A stretch of DNA of 64,000 nt from Nocardia jiangxiensis NBRC 101359 (GCF_000308615.1 NZ_BAGB01000058.1:54616-118615); one strand, 5' to 3'; positions 16,639 to 25,874 are shown, counted from the stretch's first letter. Numbers and translations are program-made. Notes: a model not told the origin generated them from the letters alone.

Positions 16639-17208
16639 ATGCGCAAGCTCGTGGCGTTCGAGCATCTCACCCTGGACGGCTTCGCCTCGTCCGGGCAGGG
16701 CACGGGATTCGAATGGACCCACCGCGCCTACAGCGCGGAGCTCGCCGAGTACGCAGCTCATATCCAGGCCGATTTCGACACCGCCGTCTACGGACGCGAG
16801 ACCTACCTCGGGATGTACGGCTACTGGGCGAACCAGCCCAACGAGGAGAGCTCGCCGCAGGAGCGGGCACATGCGGAATGGGTGAACGCGGTCGACAAGA
16901 TCGTCTGCTCGACCACGCTGGAGTCGGCCGAGTGGAACAACACCCGGCTGATCACCGGACATCTCGCCGAGGAGTTCTCGCAGCTCAAAGCCGAATCCGG
17001 CGATACGATCGCAATCTACGCCAGCCCGAAGCTGGTGCACTCGTTCCTCGATCTGGGCGTGATCGACGAGTTCCGGCTCGTCGTGCACCCGGTGGTCATC
17101 GGTTCCGGAACTCCACTCTTCCCGGACAAGACGGCACTGGACCTGGAACTGATCGAATCGAAGTCGTTCGAATCCGGCGCGGTGTACCTCCGCTACCGGA
17201 CCGCCTGA
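16639..17208 (+). CDS. RibD C-terminal/dihydrofolate-reductase-like protein
   Basis: A 189-residue protein with the RibD_C/DHFR-like fold: RKLVAFEHLTLDGFASSG at the start, DFDTAVYGRETYLGM, DKIVCSTTLESAEWNNTRLI and IDEFRLVVHPVVIGSGTPLF at the end. It probably binds NADPH; the family contains many stand-alone reductases of unknown substrate. It is the first gene of the unit with the DGPF protein and the ECF42 sigma factor, an association typical of that sigma group. Confidence 0.82.
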   Translation: MRKLVAFEHLTLDGFASSGQGTGFEWTHRAYSAELAEYAAHIQADFDTAVYGRETYLGMYGYWANQPNEESSPQERAHAEWVNAVDKIVCSTTLESAEWNNTRLITGHLAEEFSQLKAESGDTIAIYASPKLVHSFLDLGVIDEFRLVVHPVVIGSGTPLFPDKTALDLELIESKSFESGAVYLRYRTA

Positions 17209-17222
17209 GCAAAGGACATCGG

Positions 17223-17576
17223 ATGCGTCACCTACTTCTGATCCGCCTCGATCCGGCAGCCCAACCGGTCCAGGGCCCGGATCCCGCGCTCGCCGAGGAT
17301 ATGGGCAAGCTGATCGAGGAAATGACCAAGGCGGGCGTCCTGCTGGACACCGCCGGACTGCGGCCGCTCGACGAGTCGACGCGGATTCGGCTCTCCAGCG
17401 GCGAACTCACCGTCCTGGACGGACCGTTCACCGAATCCAAGGAGATGATCGGCGGCTACTGCCTGCTGCAGACCCGCTCGCGGGACGAGGCAGTGGAATG
17501 GGCTTCCCGGTTCCTGCGCGTGCACGGACCGGAGTGGACGATGGAGATCGAGGTCAGACAACTGGATCAGCAATGA
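17223..17576 (+). CDS. DGPF-domain (YCII-related) protein
   Basis: This 117-residue protein has the DGPF motif in ELTVLDGPFTESKEMIGGYCLLQ and the YCII ferredoxin-like fold of short strands and helices. DGPF proteins are the hallmark partners of ECF42 sigma factors. Their biochemical role is not established; a signalling or small-molecule-handling role has been suggested from genome context. It sits 14 bases after the RibD-like gene and 13 bases before the sigma factor, so the three are one operon. Confidence 0.88.
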   Translation: MRHLLLIRLDPAAQPVQGPDPALAEDMGKLIEEMTKAGVLLDTAGLRPLDESTRIRLSSGELTVLDGPFTESKEMIGGYCLLQTRSRDEAVEWASRFLRVHGPEWTMEIEVRQLDQQ

Positions 17577-17589
17577 GTCGACACCGACG

Positions 17590-18882
17590 ATGAACAATGA
17601 GCCCGCGCCCGCCCGACGGGCGGTCGAGGCCGCCTGGCGGATCGAATGGCCGCAACTGGTGGCCGGGCTGACCCGCGTCGTCGGCGATATCGACACCGCC
17701 GAGGAATTCGCCCAGGATGCCCACGTGGCGGCGCTGGAACAGTGGCCGCGCGAGGGCGTTCCGGCGAATCCGGGTGGCTGGCTCATGTCCGTGGCGAAGC
17801 GTCGTGCGATCGACCGGTTCCGGCGTGATGCGACCTTCGCCCGCAAACTGGCTCTGCTCGGACGAGATCTCCTCGACGAGCAGAGGTCGGGATTTCCCGG
17901 TGCCGACGCGAATATCGGCACCGGGATATCCGATGACATGCTGCGCATGATCTTCACGACCTGCCATCCCGCACTCCCCCGCCAGGCGCGCGTCGCGCTG
18001 ACTCTGCGGATGGTCGGCGGCTTGACGACCGAGGAGATCGCACGGGCCTATGTGGTGACCAAATCGACTGCGGCACAACGGATCGTCCGCGCGAAACGGA
18101 TCATCAAGACACTCCGGATCCCCTACGAGGTTCCGGAGGAGAGCGAGCTCGCGGCGCGCGTGGACGCCGTACTCGAGGTGATCTATCTGATCTTCAACGA
18201 GGGCTACGCCGCCAGCTCCGGCGAGGATTGGATGCGTGGCGAACTCTGCGACGACGCGCTGCGCCTGGCGCGCATCCTGACCGTCCTGCTGCCGACCGAA
18301 CCGGAAGTGCACGGCCTGGCCGCGCTGCTCGAATTGCAGGCGTCCCGGCTCGATGCTCGCAGCGACGCGGCCCGCCGCCTGGTGCCGCTGCCCGATCAGG
18401 ACCGCTCGCGTTGGGACCAACTGCTGATACGCCGCGGATTCGCCGCACTCGGACGAGCGCATGCGACCGCCCGGCAACGCGGAGCGCCGCCCGGCCCGTA
18501 CGCGCTACAGGCCGCCATCGCCGCCGCACACGCCTCGGCCCGCACCCCCGAGGACACCGACTGGCAGCGCATCGCCGGACTGTATGCGATTCTGGCCCAA
18601 CGCTTTCCGTCCCCCGTCATCGAACTCAACCGCGCCGTGGCCATCACCATGGTGCACGGCCCCACGGCCGGACTCGAACTCGTCGACGCCGTCGAAGAGA
18701 CCGGCATGCTGGACAGTTACCACCTGTTGCACGCGGTCCGCGCCGATCTGCTCGCCCGGCTCGGCCGCCACGCCGAAGCGCGCCGCGAATTCATCCGCGC
18801 CGCGGAACTCACCGCGAACGCCGCCGAACAGTCACATCTGCGGGCACGCGCCGAGGACTGCGCGAAGCCCGATCCGGGGTAG
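17590..18882 (+). CDS. ECF42-type RNA polymerase sigma factor with C-terminal extension
   Basis: At 430 residues this is about twice the length of a normal ECF sigma factor. Region 2 (about 15-80) includes DTAEEFAQDAHVAALEQW and GGWLMSVAKRRAIDRFRRD. Region 4 (about 130-180) includes LRMVGGLTTEEIARAYVVTKSTAAQRIVRAKR. The remaining 220 residues form the helical, TPR-like extension of the ECF42 group (FNEGYAASSGEDWMRGELCDDALRLARIL, ELNRAVAITMVHGPTAGLELVDAV). No anti-sigma gene is nearby, which fits the idea that this group is controlled through its own C-terminal domain. The neighbouring DGPF gene and the TGTCGA promoter support the assignment. Confidence 0.9.
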   Translation: MNNEPAPARRAVEAAWRIEWPQLVAGLTRVVGDIDTAEEFAQDAHVAALEQWPREGVPANPGGWLMSVAKRRAIDRFRRDATFARKLALLGRDLLDEQRSGFPGADANIGTGISDDMLRMIFTTCHPALPRQARVALTLRMVGGLTTEEIARAYVVTKSTAAQRIVRAKRIIKTLRIPYEVPEESELAARVDAVLEVIYLIFNEGYAASSGEDWMRGELCDDALRLARILTVLLPTEPEVHGLAALLELQASRLDARSDAARRLVPLPDQDRSRWDQLLIRRGFAALGRAHATARQRGAPPGPYALQAAIAAAHASARTPEDTDWQRIAGLYAILAQRFPSPVIELNRAVAITMVHGPTAGLELVDAVEETGMLDSYHLLHAVRADLLARLGRHAEARREFIRAAELTANAAEQSHLRARAEDCAKPDPG

Positions 18883-19052
18883 CTCTCCGCCCCCAGAGAT
18901 CGTCGCCTTGCCGACGACCGACGGCTCCGGTTTCACACCTGGCACAGTTGGCCGAATTTCTGCATCCCGCGTCAGTTCCGGCTGCTACCGTCCACAGCAC
19001 CCGGTCGGTAGGCGTGCGGGTTCGCACGGTAGGCGCGTGGAGGTGGTCGCAG

Positions 19053-20705
19053 ATGACTTCGGTTCTGGAACAGTTGCAGCGCAAGGTGATTCACACGGTC
19101 GAGGCGGTCCGCGGTGTCAACGTCCTGCGGGAGCGCGGCATCATCGATATCGGCAATCTGCACGAGACGCTGCGGACCGCCCAGGAGGGCGCGGTCCTGG
19201 GCTCACAGGCGACCGCGGTGCGTCATGCGGCACGGTTGTGGCCCGAGCGCACGGCGGTGGTGGACGAGCGCGGCTCGCTGACCTACCGACAGCTCGACGA
19301 GCAGTCCACCGCCCTGGCGCGGGGCCTGCAGGGGATGGGCATCACACCGGGCACGGTGATCGCCATTCTGGCCAGGGACCACCACGGACTGCTGCTGGCG
19401 ATGGCCGCGGCGGGCAAGGCCGGTGCGCGGGTCGCGCTGATGAACACCGGTTTCGCCAAACCGCAGTTCGCGCAGGTGTGCGAGCGGGAGAAGGTCAAGG
19501 CGGTGCTGCACGACAGCGAATTCGTCGGCCTGCTCGACGCCCTGCCCCCGGAGCTGCCGCGGGTCCTCACCTGGGTGGACGACGGCCACGAAATCCCCTC
19601 CGGCGCAACCACTATCGAACAGCTCATCGAGGCGAACCCGACCGACGAACTGCCGCTGCCGAAGAAGGTCGGCGGCTTCGTCATCCTCACCAGCGGCACC
19701 ACCGGCCTGCCCAAGGGCGCGCCGCGCGGCAAGATCTCGCCGATGGCGACGGTTCAGGTGGTCGACCGGATCCCGTTCCCCCGCCAGGGCACCGCGATGA
19801 TCGTGTCGCCGATCTTCCACAGCACCGGCCAGGCCACCTGGCTGGTCGCGGTCGCATTGGGCAATACCGTCGTCACCACGCGCCGGTTCGACGCCGAGGA
19901 CACCCTGCGCAAGATCGCCGAACACCGGGTGCAGATGCTCGTGGCGGTGCCGACGATGTTGCACCGCATGGTCGAACTGAATCCGGAGATCCGCAAGAAG
20001 TACGACCTGACCTCGTTGAAGTCGATCGTGCTCGCCGGTTCGGCGCTCTCGCCCGAACTGACCGTGCGCGCCACCGAGGCGTTCGGCCACGTCCTGCACA
20101 ACCTGTACGGCTCCACCGAATGCGCCGTCGCGACCGTGGCCCAGCCGCAGGATCTGGCGATCGCACCCGGCACCGCGGGGCGCGCGCCGGTCACCTGCGA
20201 AGTGGTGCTGTTCGACGACGACGGCCACCGGATCCACGACACACACGTCACCGGACGCATATTCATTCGCTCCGGCTCCCCCTTCGAGGGCTACACCGAC
20301 GGGCGGCACAAGCAGATCATCGACGGCTACATGTCCTCCGGCGACGTCGGACATTTCGACGAGCACGGCCTGCTGTTCGTGGACGGCCGCGACGACGACA
20401 TGATCGTCTCGGGCGGTGAGAACGTCTTCCCGCAGGAGGTGGAGAACCTGCTGCTGGAACGTCCCGATGTCTTCGACGCCGCGGTGGTCGGGGTAGACGA
20501 CGTGGAATTCGGTAAGCGGTTGCGCGCGTTCGTGGTCGCCGAGCCGGGTAGCACGCCCGACGCCGAGGAGATCAAGGCCTATGTGAAGGGCACGCTCGCG
20601 CGCTACAAGGTGCCGCGGGAAGTGATCTTCCTCGACGAACTCCCGCGCAACACAACAGGCAAGCTCCTGCGTCGTGAACTGGTCGAGTATCGGATCACAG
20701 AGTAG
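19053..20705 (+). CDS. Fatty-acyl-CoA synthetase (FadD), copy 1
   Basis: A 550-residue acyl-adenylating enzyme. The ATP-binding loop is ILTSGTTGLPKGAPRG, followed by YGSTECAVATVAQPQD, the hinge region YMSSGDVGHFDEHGLLFVDGRDDDMIVSGGENVFPQEVE and the catalytic Lys in LPRNTTGKLLRRELVEY. The first 60 residues form a helical extension that relatives such as mycobacterial FadD12 share as I recall. It makes acyl-CoA from a fatty acid, ATP and CoA. GGAGGTG eight bases upstream supports the ATG. The neighbour downstream is a close paralogue, so the pair arose by tandem duplication. Chain-length preference is unknown. Confidence 0.88.
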   Translation: MTSVLEQLQRKVIHTVEAVRGVNVLRERGIIDIGNLHETLRTAQEGAVLGSQATAVRHAARLWPERTAVVDERGSLTYRQLDEQSTALARGLQGMGITPGTVIAILARDHHGLLLAMAAAGKAGARVALMNTGFAKPQFAQVCEREKVKAVLHDSEFVGLLDALPPELPRVLTWVDDGHEIPSGATTIEQLIEANPTDELPLPKKVGGFVILTSGTTGLPKGAPRGKISPMATVQVVDRIPFPRQGTAMIVSPIFHSTGQATWLVAVALGNTVVTTRRFDAEDTLRKIAEHRVQMLVAVPTMLHRMVELNPEIRKKYDLTSLKSIVLAGSALSPELTVRATEAFGHVLHNLYGSTECAVATVAQPQDLAIAPGTAGRAPVTCEVVLFDDDGHRIHDTHVTGRIFIRSGSPFEGYTDGRHKQIIDGYMSSGDVGHFDEHGLLFVDGRDDDMIVSGGENVFPQEVENLLLERPDVFDAAVVGVDDVEFGKRLRAFVVAEPGSTPDAEEIKAYVKGTLARYKVPREVIFLDELPRNTTGKLLRRELVEYRITE

Positions 20706-20772
20706 GCCCGGCCGAACCTGTTGGGGGTACCGTCGGTAACAGAGACGCTAACCACATACGAGCAGGTCTGCT

Positions 20773-20786
20773 TGCTAGTGTTAGCA
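20773..20786. promoter_or_regulatory. Palindrome between the two fadD genes
   Basis: TGCTA-GTGT-TAGCA is a perfect inverted repeat 66 bases before the second fadD start. A GCTAAC half-site lies about 25 bases upstream (20747-20752), inverted relative to GTTAGC here. It may allow separate control of copy 2. A related sequence, GCTAACGTTAGC, occurs at 50698-50709. Confidence 0.45.
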
Positions 20787-20852
20787 CGCACTGGATCTCG
20801 ATGTTGCGGTCAGCCCGGCCCAGGTCAGGCGGGATCGCGGAAGGTTGTACCT

Positions 20853-22511
20853 ATGTCAGCTGTCCTTCCGTCGGCAAGCACCACCCTCCGCAAGGTCGGG
20901 GATTTGGCTCTGGGGGCCAACACGATGCGCAGGCGCGGGCTGTTCAACCCGCTGCGCCTCGATCATGCGGTGCGCTCGGTCGTCGCGATCGGCAAGTACG
21001 GCCCGTTCGCGGGCGTGGTCGTGCATTCCGCGCAGACCCGCCCGAACTCCCCCGCCATCGTCGACGAGCGCGGTGAGCTGACCTTCGGCGAACTCGACCG
21101 GCAGTCGAATGCGCTGGCACGGGCGCTGACTGCGCAGGGCATCGGCGAGGGCGACGTGATCGCGGTGCTGGCCCGCGACCATCGTGGCCTGGTGCTGACG
21201 CTGCTGGCCACCGGCAAGTTGGGTGTGCGCGCGGTGCTGATGAACACCGGATTCGCCAAACCGCAGTTCGCCGACGTGGCCGCCCGCGAGAAGGTCAAGG
21301 CGGTCCTGCACGACAGCGAATTCGTCGATCTGATGAGCGCGATCCCGGATTCCGTACCGCGCATCCTGACCTGGTCCGACGAGAAGGACGGCGTCGACGC
21401 GTCGGTGCCGACGCTCGATTCGCTGATGGCCGATCAGTCCACCGATCCGGTGAAGCTTCCGGCGAAGCCAGGCGGCATGGTGATCCTGACCAGTGGCACC
21501 ACCGGCACCCCGAAGGGCGCGCCGCGAGACAAGGTGAGCCCGTTCATCTCCGCGCAGCTGGTCGACCGGATTCCGGTGCCGCGCGACGGCACGATCCTGA
21601 TGGCCGCGCCGATCTTCCACGCCACCGGCCTGTCGCAGTTCACCATCGGCCTGGCGCTGGGCAACCGAATCGTGTTCCAGCAGAGGCGATTCGATCCCGA
21701 AGCGACACTGGCCAATATCGAGAAGTTCCGGGCCGAGGAACTGGTCGTGGTGCCGACGATGTTGCAGCGCATGCTCGATCTGCCCGCCGATGTCCTGGGC
21801 AAGTACGACATGTCCACGCTGAACGTCATTTTCGCGGCCGGTTCGGCGATTCCGCCGGATGTGGTCACCCGCAGCCTGGACTACTTCGGCGACTCCCTCT
21901 ACAACGTGTACGGCTCCACCGAATGCGCCGTGATCACCGTGGCCACCCCGCCGGAGCTGCGCCGCGCGCCCAACACCGCGGGCAAGTCGCCGGTGGGCAT
22001 CCGGGTCGCGCTGTACGACGAGCAGCGCAAGCGGATCACCGAGCCGAATGTGACCGGCACGATCTTCATCGAGAACCCGCACTCGTTCAAGGCGTACACC
22101 GACGGCCGCACCAAGGAGACCGTCGACGGCATGATGTCCAGCGGTGACGTCGGGCACTTCGACGAGACCGGTCTGCTGTTCATCGATGGCCGCGACGACG
22201 ACATGATCGTCTCCGGCGGTGAGAACGTCTTCCCGCAGGAGGTCGAGCATCTGCTCGCCGACCGGGCCGACGTGCTGGAGGCCGCGGTGATCGGCGTGGA
22301 CGACCGCGAATTCGGAAAACGCTTGCGCGCGTTCGTCGTTCCCGGCCCGGACTCCAAGCGCGACGTGCAGGAGATCAAGGATTACGTCAAGTCGAACCTG
22401 GCCCGGTACAAGGTGCCGCGCGAGGTGATCTTCCTGGACGAACTCCCGCGCAATGCCACCGGCAAACTGCTGCGCAAGCCGCTGGCGGAAATGGACGTCC
22501 CCGCCGAGTAG
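20853..22511 (+). CDS. Fatty-acyl-CoA synthetase (FadD), copy 2
   Basis: The 552-residue product is a diverged paralogue of the enzyme upstream, sharing long blocks such as LMNTGFAKPQFA, EKVKAVLHDSEFV, GRDDDMIVSGGENVFPQEVE and ARYKVPREVIFLDELPRN. The adenylation loop is ILTSGTTGTPKGAPRD and the catalytic Lys lies in NATGKLLRKPL. The differing N-terminal 60 residues (LRKVGDLALGANTMRRRGLFNPLRLDHAVRSV) suggest membrane association or a different partner. It lies 147 bases after copy 1, with its own palindrome, so the two may be expressed under different conditions. Confidence 0.88.
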   Translation: MSAVLPSASTTLRKVGDLALGANTMRRRGLFNPLRLDHAVRSVVAIGKYGPFAGVVVHSAQTRPNSPAIVDERGELTFGELDRQSNALARALTAQGIGEGDVIAVLARDHRGLVLTLLATGKLGVRAVLMNTGFAKPQFADVAAREKVKAVLHDSEFVDLMSAIPDSVPRILTWSDEKDGVDASVPTLDSLMADQSTDPVKLPAKPGGMVILTSGTTGTPKGAPRDKVSPFISAQLVDRIPVPRDGTILMAAPIFHATGLSQFTIGLALGNRIVFQQRRFDPEATLANIEKFRAEELVVVPTMLQRMLDLPADVLGKYDMSTLNVIFAAGSAIPPDVVTRSLDYFGDSLYNVYGSTECAVITVATPPELRRAPNTAGKSPVGIRVALYDEQRKRITEPNVTGTIFIENPHSFKAYTDGRTKETVDGMMSSGDVGHFDETGLLFIDGRDDDMIVSGGENVFPQEVEHLLADRADVLEAAVIGVDDREFGKRLRAFVVPGPDSKRDVQEIKDYVKSNLARYKVPREVIFLDELPRNATGKLLRKPLAEMDVPAE

Positions 22512-22568
22512 CACGGTCGGCGCCGCCTCACCGATGGTTCGGCGGTGCCGCCTCGGTATCATCTTCGG

Positions 22569-23147
22569 GTGATCCTCGACCCCGGCCGGTCCCCGGCCCG
22601 CGATTCGGCTGCGGCGCAACAGCGTCGGAGTGCGGTCGCCCGGCTGCGCGGGGGATCGGCCGGAGCCGTCTCCGGCGCGCTGGCCATCGAGGCGCACGGC
22701 TGGGCTGCCGGAGCCATGCCCCTGCAGTCGCGCACGCTACTGCTGCTCGTCGCGGCGTGTGCGGTGGTGGGCGCTCTGGTGACGGGTCTGCGCTCCCTGC
22801 ACACCACCCGAACCGGCCTGGTCACGGCCCTGATCGGCGGGCAGCTGCTGGGCCATGCGGTGATGTCCCTGGACATGCTGGACATGCCGCATCCGGGTTC
22901 GCTGTGGAGCCCGGCGATGCTCATCGCACACATCGCGGCCGCATGCGCCGCATCCGTCGTGATCCACGGCGCGGAGGCCGCCTACCGAATCCTCATCGCC
23001 GCGCTGTCCCGTGCACTGCCGCTGCTGGTTCACCCGCCCGCCGCCGCTCCCCCGTCGCCGGTGCCGATCGCGCACCGCGACCACGTCATCCACCGGATCT
23101 TCGCCGCAGACTCCTGCCGGACTCGCGGCCCACCTCTGCCTGCCTGA
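22569..23147 (+). CDS. Small integral membrane protein with His/Met-rich segment
   Basis: The 192-residue product has about four hydrophobic segments: two close together near residues 30-50 and 57-75, then GLVTALIGGQLLGHAVMSL and PAMLIAHIAAACAASVVIHGAE. Between them lies MSLDMLDMPHPG, rich in Met and His. The C-terminal 40 residues are Pro-rich with IAHRDHVIHR. I do not recognise a named family. The GTG start was chosen because the first residues fit and no better start exists. With the Met-rich PepSY protein downstream, a role in copper or other metal handling is a reasonable guess, no more. Confidence 0.65.
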   Translation: MILDPGRSPARDSAAAQQRRSAVARLRGGSAGAVSGALAIEAHGWAAGAMPLQSRTLLLLVAACAVVGALVTGLRSLHTTRTGLVTALIGGQLLGHAVMSLDMLDMPHPGSLWSPAMLIAHIAAACAASVVIHGAEAAYRILIAALSRALPLLVHPPAAAPPSPVPIAHRDHVIHRIFAADSCRTRGPPLPA

Positions 23148-23172
23148 TCCCACATTCATCCATACACCCGTG

Positions 23173-23193
23173 CGCGCGAACATCTTTCGCGCG
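23173..23193 (+). terminator. Hairpin after the His/Met-rich membrane gene
   Basis: Perfect 8-base arms CGCGCGAA and TTCGCGCG flank a 5-base loop, followed by TTTCGC, 26 bases after the stop codon. Confidence 0.5.
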
Positions 23194-23853
23194 TTTCGCA
23201 GCACACCGATGATCGACCGGCCGCTTGCCGACGGCCCCGATCATCGTGTCGCAGGGTGAATCCTCGCACCACACCAGTGGATCGACGTACGTCGCACCGG
23301 ATCGGTTGGCGGACAGACGCTCAGGCTTGCCTGGCGTCCGCCGATCGGCATCGCCCGCGCCGCATGTCGTGCGGAAGTACCGACGAAATGCCTTGTCATT
23401 TCCCATAGGTAACTGTGGCGAATTCAGGCCGGGCACTGTCGAATCGGTCGGATCATCTACCTGGCCTGAGCAATGCCTGCCGAGGTGAGAGCCGACCGGA
23501 GCGGCACAGCGCGACCGGAAAGTCCGGCACGACACTGCCGCTCGGACGCTGTCCGGCGTGATCGTCGGGCATCCGCCGATCGGACCGGAATGACCGTGCG
23601 TAGCCGGAACGTCCACAGGTGATCGGCGCGAGTCCGACCGGGCGTCCTACCGATCCGACCGGGCCACTGCCGAGCCTTGTCGATTCAGCGACTCCCGCCC
23701 GGAACCCCGCCGTGTGGTGTCTGACGAACGTGCCTGCCGGAACGCTCATCAGAGGAGAAGACGTCCGCATATGAGGGGCGGACGTCCTCGCACACCGAGG
23801 ATTCACCCGGACAGCAGCGCATCCACGGGTGGCAGCCAACCAGGAGCAACATC
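23194..23853 (+). other. Long untranslated region ahead of the PepSY gene
   Basis: About 660 bases without a convincing gene; open frames here are short and unlike proteins. The notable element is a perfect hairpin with arms GACGTCCGC (23760-23768) and GCGGACGTC (23778-23786), 68 bases before the GTG. An ATG in its loop (23771) opens a 28-codon frame whose TGA overlaps the PepSY start, but the nearest AGGAG is too distant to support it firmly. Confidence 0.4.
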
Positions 23854-25752
23854 GTGAGCACCACCAATCCCCCGATCCCGGACGCCACCGCCGAACCACC
23901 GGCCGAGTCGACCGCCGGCACACGTGACGATCCCGAGCCCACCCCCGCCGCCGATCCGCATATCGATCAGAACGGTTCAGCCACCACGCCTATCGGCATA
24001 TCGGCCGATCGCACGGGCAGGCCGCCGACCGAGCCGTTCGACGAGTCGGCGGACGACAATCGGATGACCACTCCGGACGCTGATCTGTTTGCTACGCCGG
24101 CCGTACCATCGAGCGGATCGGCCGACGTCGCGAGTGCCGGATCACCCGAGGAGAGTTACCGGGCGCCGATCGGCACGCGGGACGCCGCGCCTCCGACGTC
24201 CACAGCCGACCGAGTACCTGCCGAGCCGGATCGAGTATCGCAGTCACACAACGGAATACCTGTCGAATCGACCGAAGGATCGGTGACCGCACAATCCGCG
24301 GAGCCATCGGCCGGGCGGTCGAATTCGCGCGGCGCGACCACTGCGCTGGCGATGCGGTTGCACTTCTATGCCGGGGTGTTCGTCGGGCCGTTCATTCTGA
24401 TCGCGGCGCTCACGGGGGCGCTGTATTCGGTTGCTCCGACTCTCGAGTCGATCGTGAATCACGATCTGCTGCATGTCGATTCGACCGGACCCGCGCGGCC
24501 GCTGGCGGACCAGGTGGCCGCAGCCGTGGCCGTGGAGCCCAAACTCGCTCTGGCGGCGGTTGATCCGGCTCAGCACGCTGGGAATACGACTCGGGTGCTG
24601 TTCACCGATCCGTCGTTGGGTGAGTCCGAGCAACGGGCCGTGTTCGTGGATCCGGCGACCGCGAAATCGGTCGGTGTGAGTGTGGTCTACGGCAGTACGG
24701 GGGCGTTGCCGCTGCGGACGTGGATCGATCAGCTGCACCGGAATCTGCATCTGGGACAACCGGGTCGGCTGTACAGCGAGGCGGCCGCGTCCTGGTTGTG
24801 GGTGGTCGCACTCGCCGGACTGGTGGTGTGGGTACGCCGGGCGAGTTCGCGATACCGCGGCCTGCGTCGGCTGATGTGGCCGGATCGCAGCCGCAAGGGG
24901 CGCTTGCGGACGGTGAATTGGCATGCGGCCGTGGGAGTGTGGGTGCTGTTGCCGCTACTGTTCCTATCCGCGACCGGGATGACCTGGTCCACGTACGCAG
25001 GCGCGCACGTCGATGCGCTCAGAGCACAGTCGAGCTGGACGACGCCGTCGGTGAGCAGTGCACTGCCGGGATCGGCGGCACAACAAGGCAGCTCGTCGAG
25101 CATGCCCGGGATGGATATGCCAGGTATGGACATGCCGGGAATGAGTATGCCGGGCATGGACATGTCCCCGAGCACCGCCGGAACGCAACCATCCACCGAC
25201 CGAATTGCCCAGGTGGACAAGGTTTTCGCCGTAGCACGCGGCCACCACCTCGACGGCTCGGTAGAAATCACGCTCCCCGCAACGGATCACACGGCATTCG
25301 TCGTGAAGGAACGCCGCATCTCCGGCTCACTCACCCAGGATGCGATCGCCGTCGACGGCGTCACCGGCGATGTCACCGACACCGTGCGCTACGCGGATTG
25401 GCCGCTGATGGCCGAACTCGCGAACTGGGGTATCGCCCTGCACATGGGGATGATGTTCGGCCTGGCCAACCAACTGCTGCTCCTGCTGACGATGCTCGCG
25501 CTGATCACCGTCATCGTGCGCGGCTACCTGATGTGGTGGCGCCGCCGCCCGCTGCGCGCGAGCCGATTCGCCCTCGGCACACCGCCGCGACGCGGCGTCC
25601 TGCGCGGCATCCACCCGGCACTCCTGACCGGTCTGGTCGTGATCGCCGCTGCCGTCGGCTGGTTCGCCCCGGTGCTCGGCATCACCCTGCTGGGCTTCCT
25701 CGTCGTCGACATCATCATCGGCCTGGTCCAGCGTCGTCGCGCTACAGCCTGA
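23854..25752 (+). CDS. PepSY-TM protein with Met-rich metal-binding loop
   Basis: A 632-residue inner-membrane protein of the PepSY_TM family (MRLHFYAGVFVGPFILIAALTGALYS, WIDQLHRNLHLGQPGRLYSEAAASWLWVVALAG, VNWHAAVGVWVLLPLLFLSATGMTW, HMGMMFGLANQLLLLLTMLALITVIVRGYLMWWRRRP). Members carry several transmembrane helices and extracytoplasmic PepSY domains; some serve iron or copper uptake as reductases. Two things are odd. The first 160 residues form a disordered Pro/Ser/Thr/Asp-rich extension not usual for the family. Residues 417-437, in an outer loop, are four MPGMD-like repeats, a typical copper-binding pattern. CAGGAG precedes the GTG start. Confidence 0.85.
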   Translation: MSTTNPPIPDATAEPPAESTAGTRDDPEPTPAADPHIDQNGSATTPIGISADRTGRPPTEPFDESADDNRMTTPDADLFATPAVPSSGSADVASAGSPEESYRAPIGTRDAAPPTSTADRVPAEPDRVSQSHNGIPVESTEGSVTAQSAEPSAGRSNSRGATTALAMRLHFYAGVFVGPFILIAALTGALYSVAPTLESIVNHDLLHVDSTGPARPLADQVAAAVAVEPKLALAAVDPAQHAGNTTRVLFTDPSLGESEQRAVFVDPATAKSVGVSVVYGSTGALPLRTWIDQLHRNLHLGQPGRLYSEAAASWLWVVALAGLVVWVRRASSRYRGLRRLMWPDRSRKGRLRTVNWHAAVGVWVLLPLLFLSATGMTWSTYAGAHVDALRAQSSWTTPSVSSALPGSAAQQGSSSSMPGMDMPGMDMPGMSMPGMDMSPSTAGTQPSTDRIAQVDKVFAVARGHHLDGSVEITLPATDHTAFVVKERRISGSLTQDAIAVDGVTGDVTDTVRYADWPLMAELANWGIALHMGMMFGLANQLLLLLTMLALITVIVRGYLMWWRRRPLRASRFALGTPPRRGVLRGIHPALLTGLVVIAAAVGWFAPVLGITLLGFLVVDIIIGLVQRRRATA

Positions 25753-25833
25753 ACCCACACACTCACCGCTGTCGGCCAACCTCACCACTCACGTATCCGA
25801 CGGTGCATAGCCGAGGATGATCGTCACCGATAT

Positions 25834-25874
25834 CGACAGCGTGCTTCGAGGTGCAACTCGAAGCACGCATGTCG
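25834..25874. terminator. Bidirectional terminator hairpin
   Basis: Arms GCGTGCTTCGAG and CTCGAAGCACGC pair over 12 bases around a 6-base loop. The outer CGACA/TGTCG adds five pairs beyond one bulged A. It separates the plus-strand PepSY gene from the convergent operon starting at 26087. The rest of 25753-26086 shows no gene. Confidence 0.75.

Noticed and set aside
20856..22697. Long minus-strand frame (613 codons) opposite the second fadD gene
   Set aside because: Same mirror effect; the fadD motifs are on the plus strand.
23771..23857. 28-codon frame overlapping the PepSY start
   Set aside because: Its ATG lies in the loop of a hairpin and the nearest AGGAG is too far upstream; a GTGA overlap alone is weak evidence.
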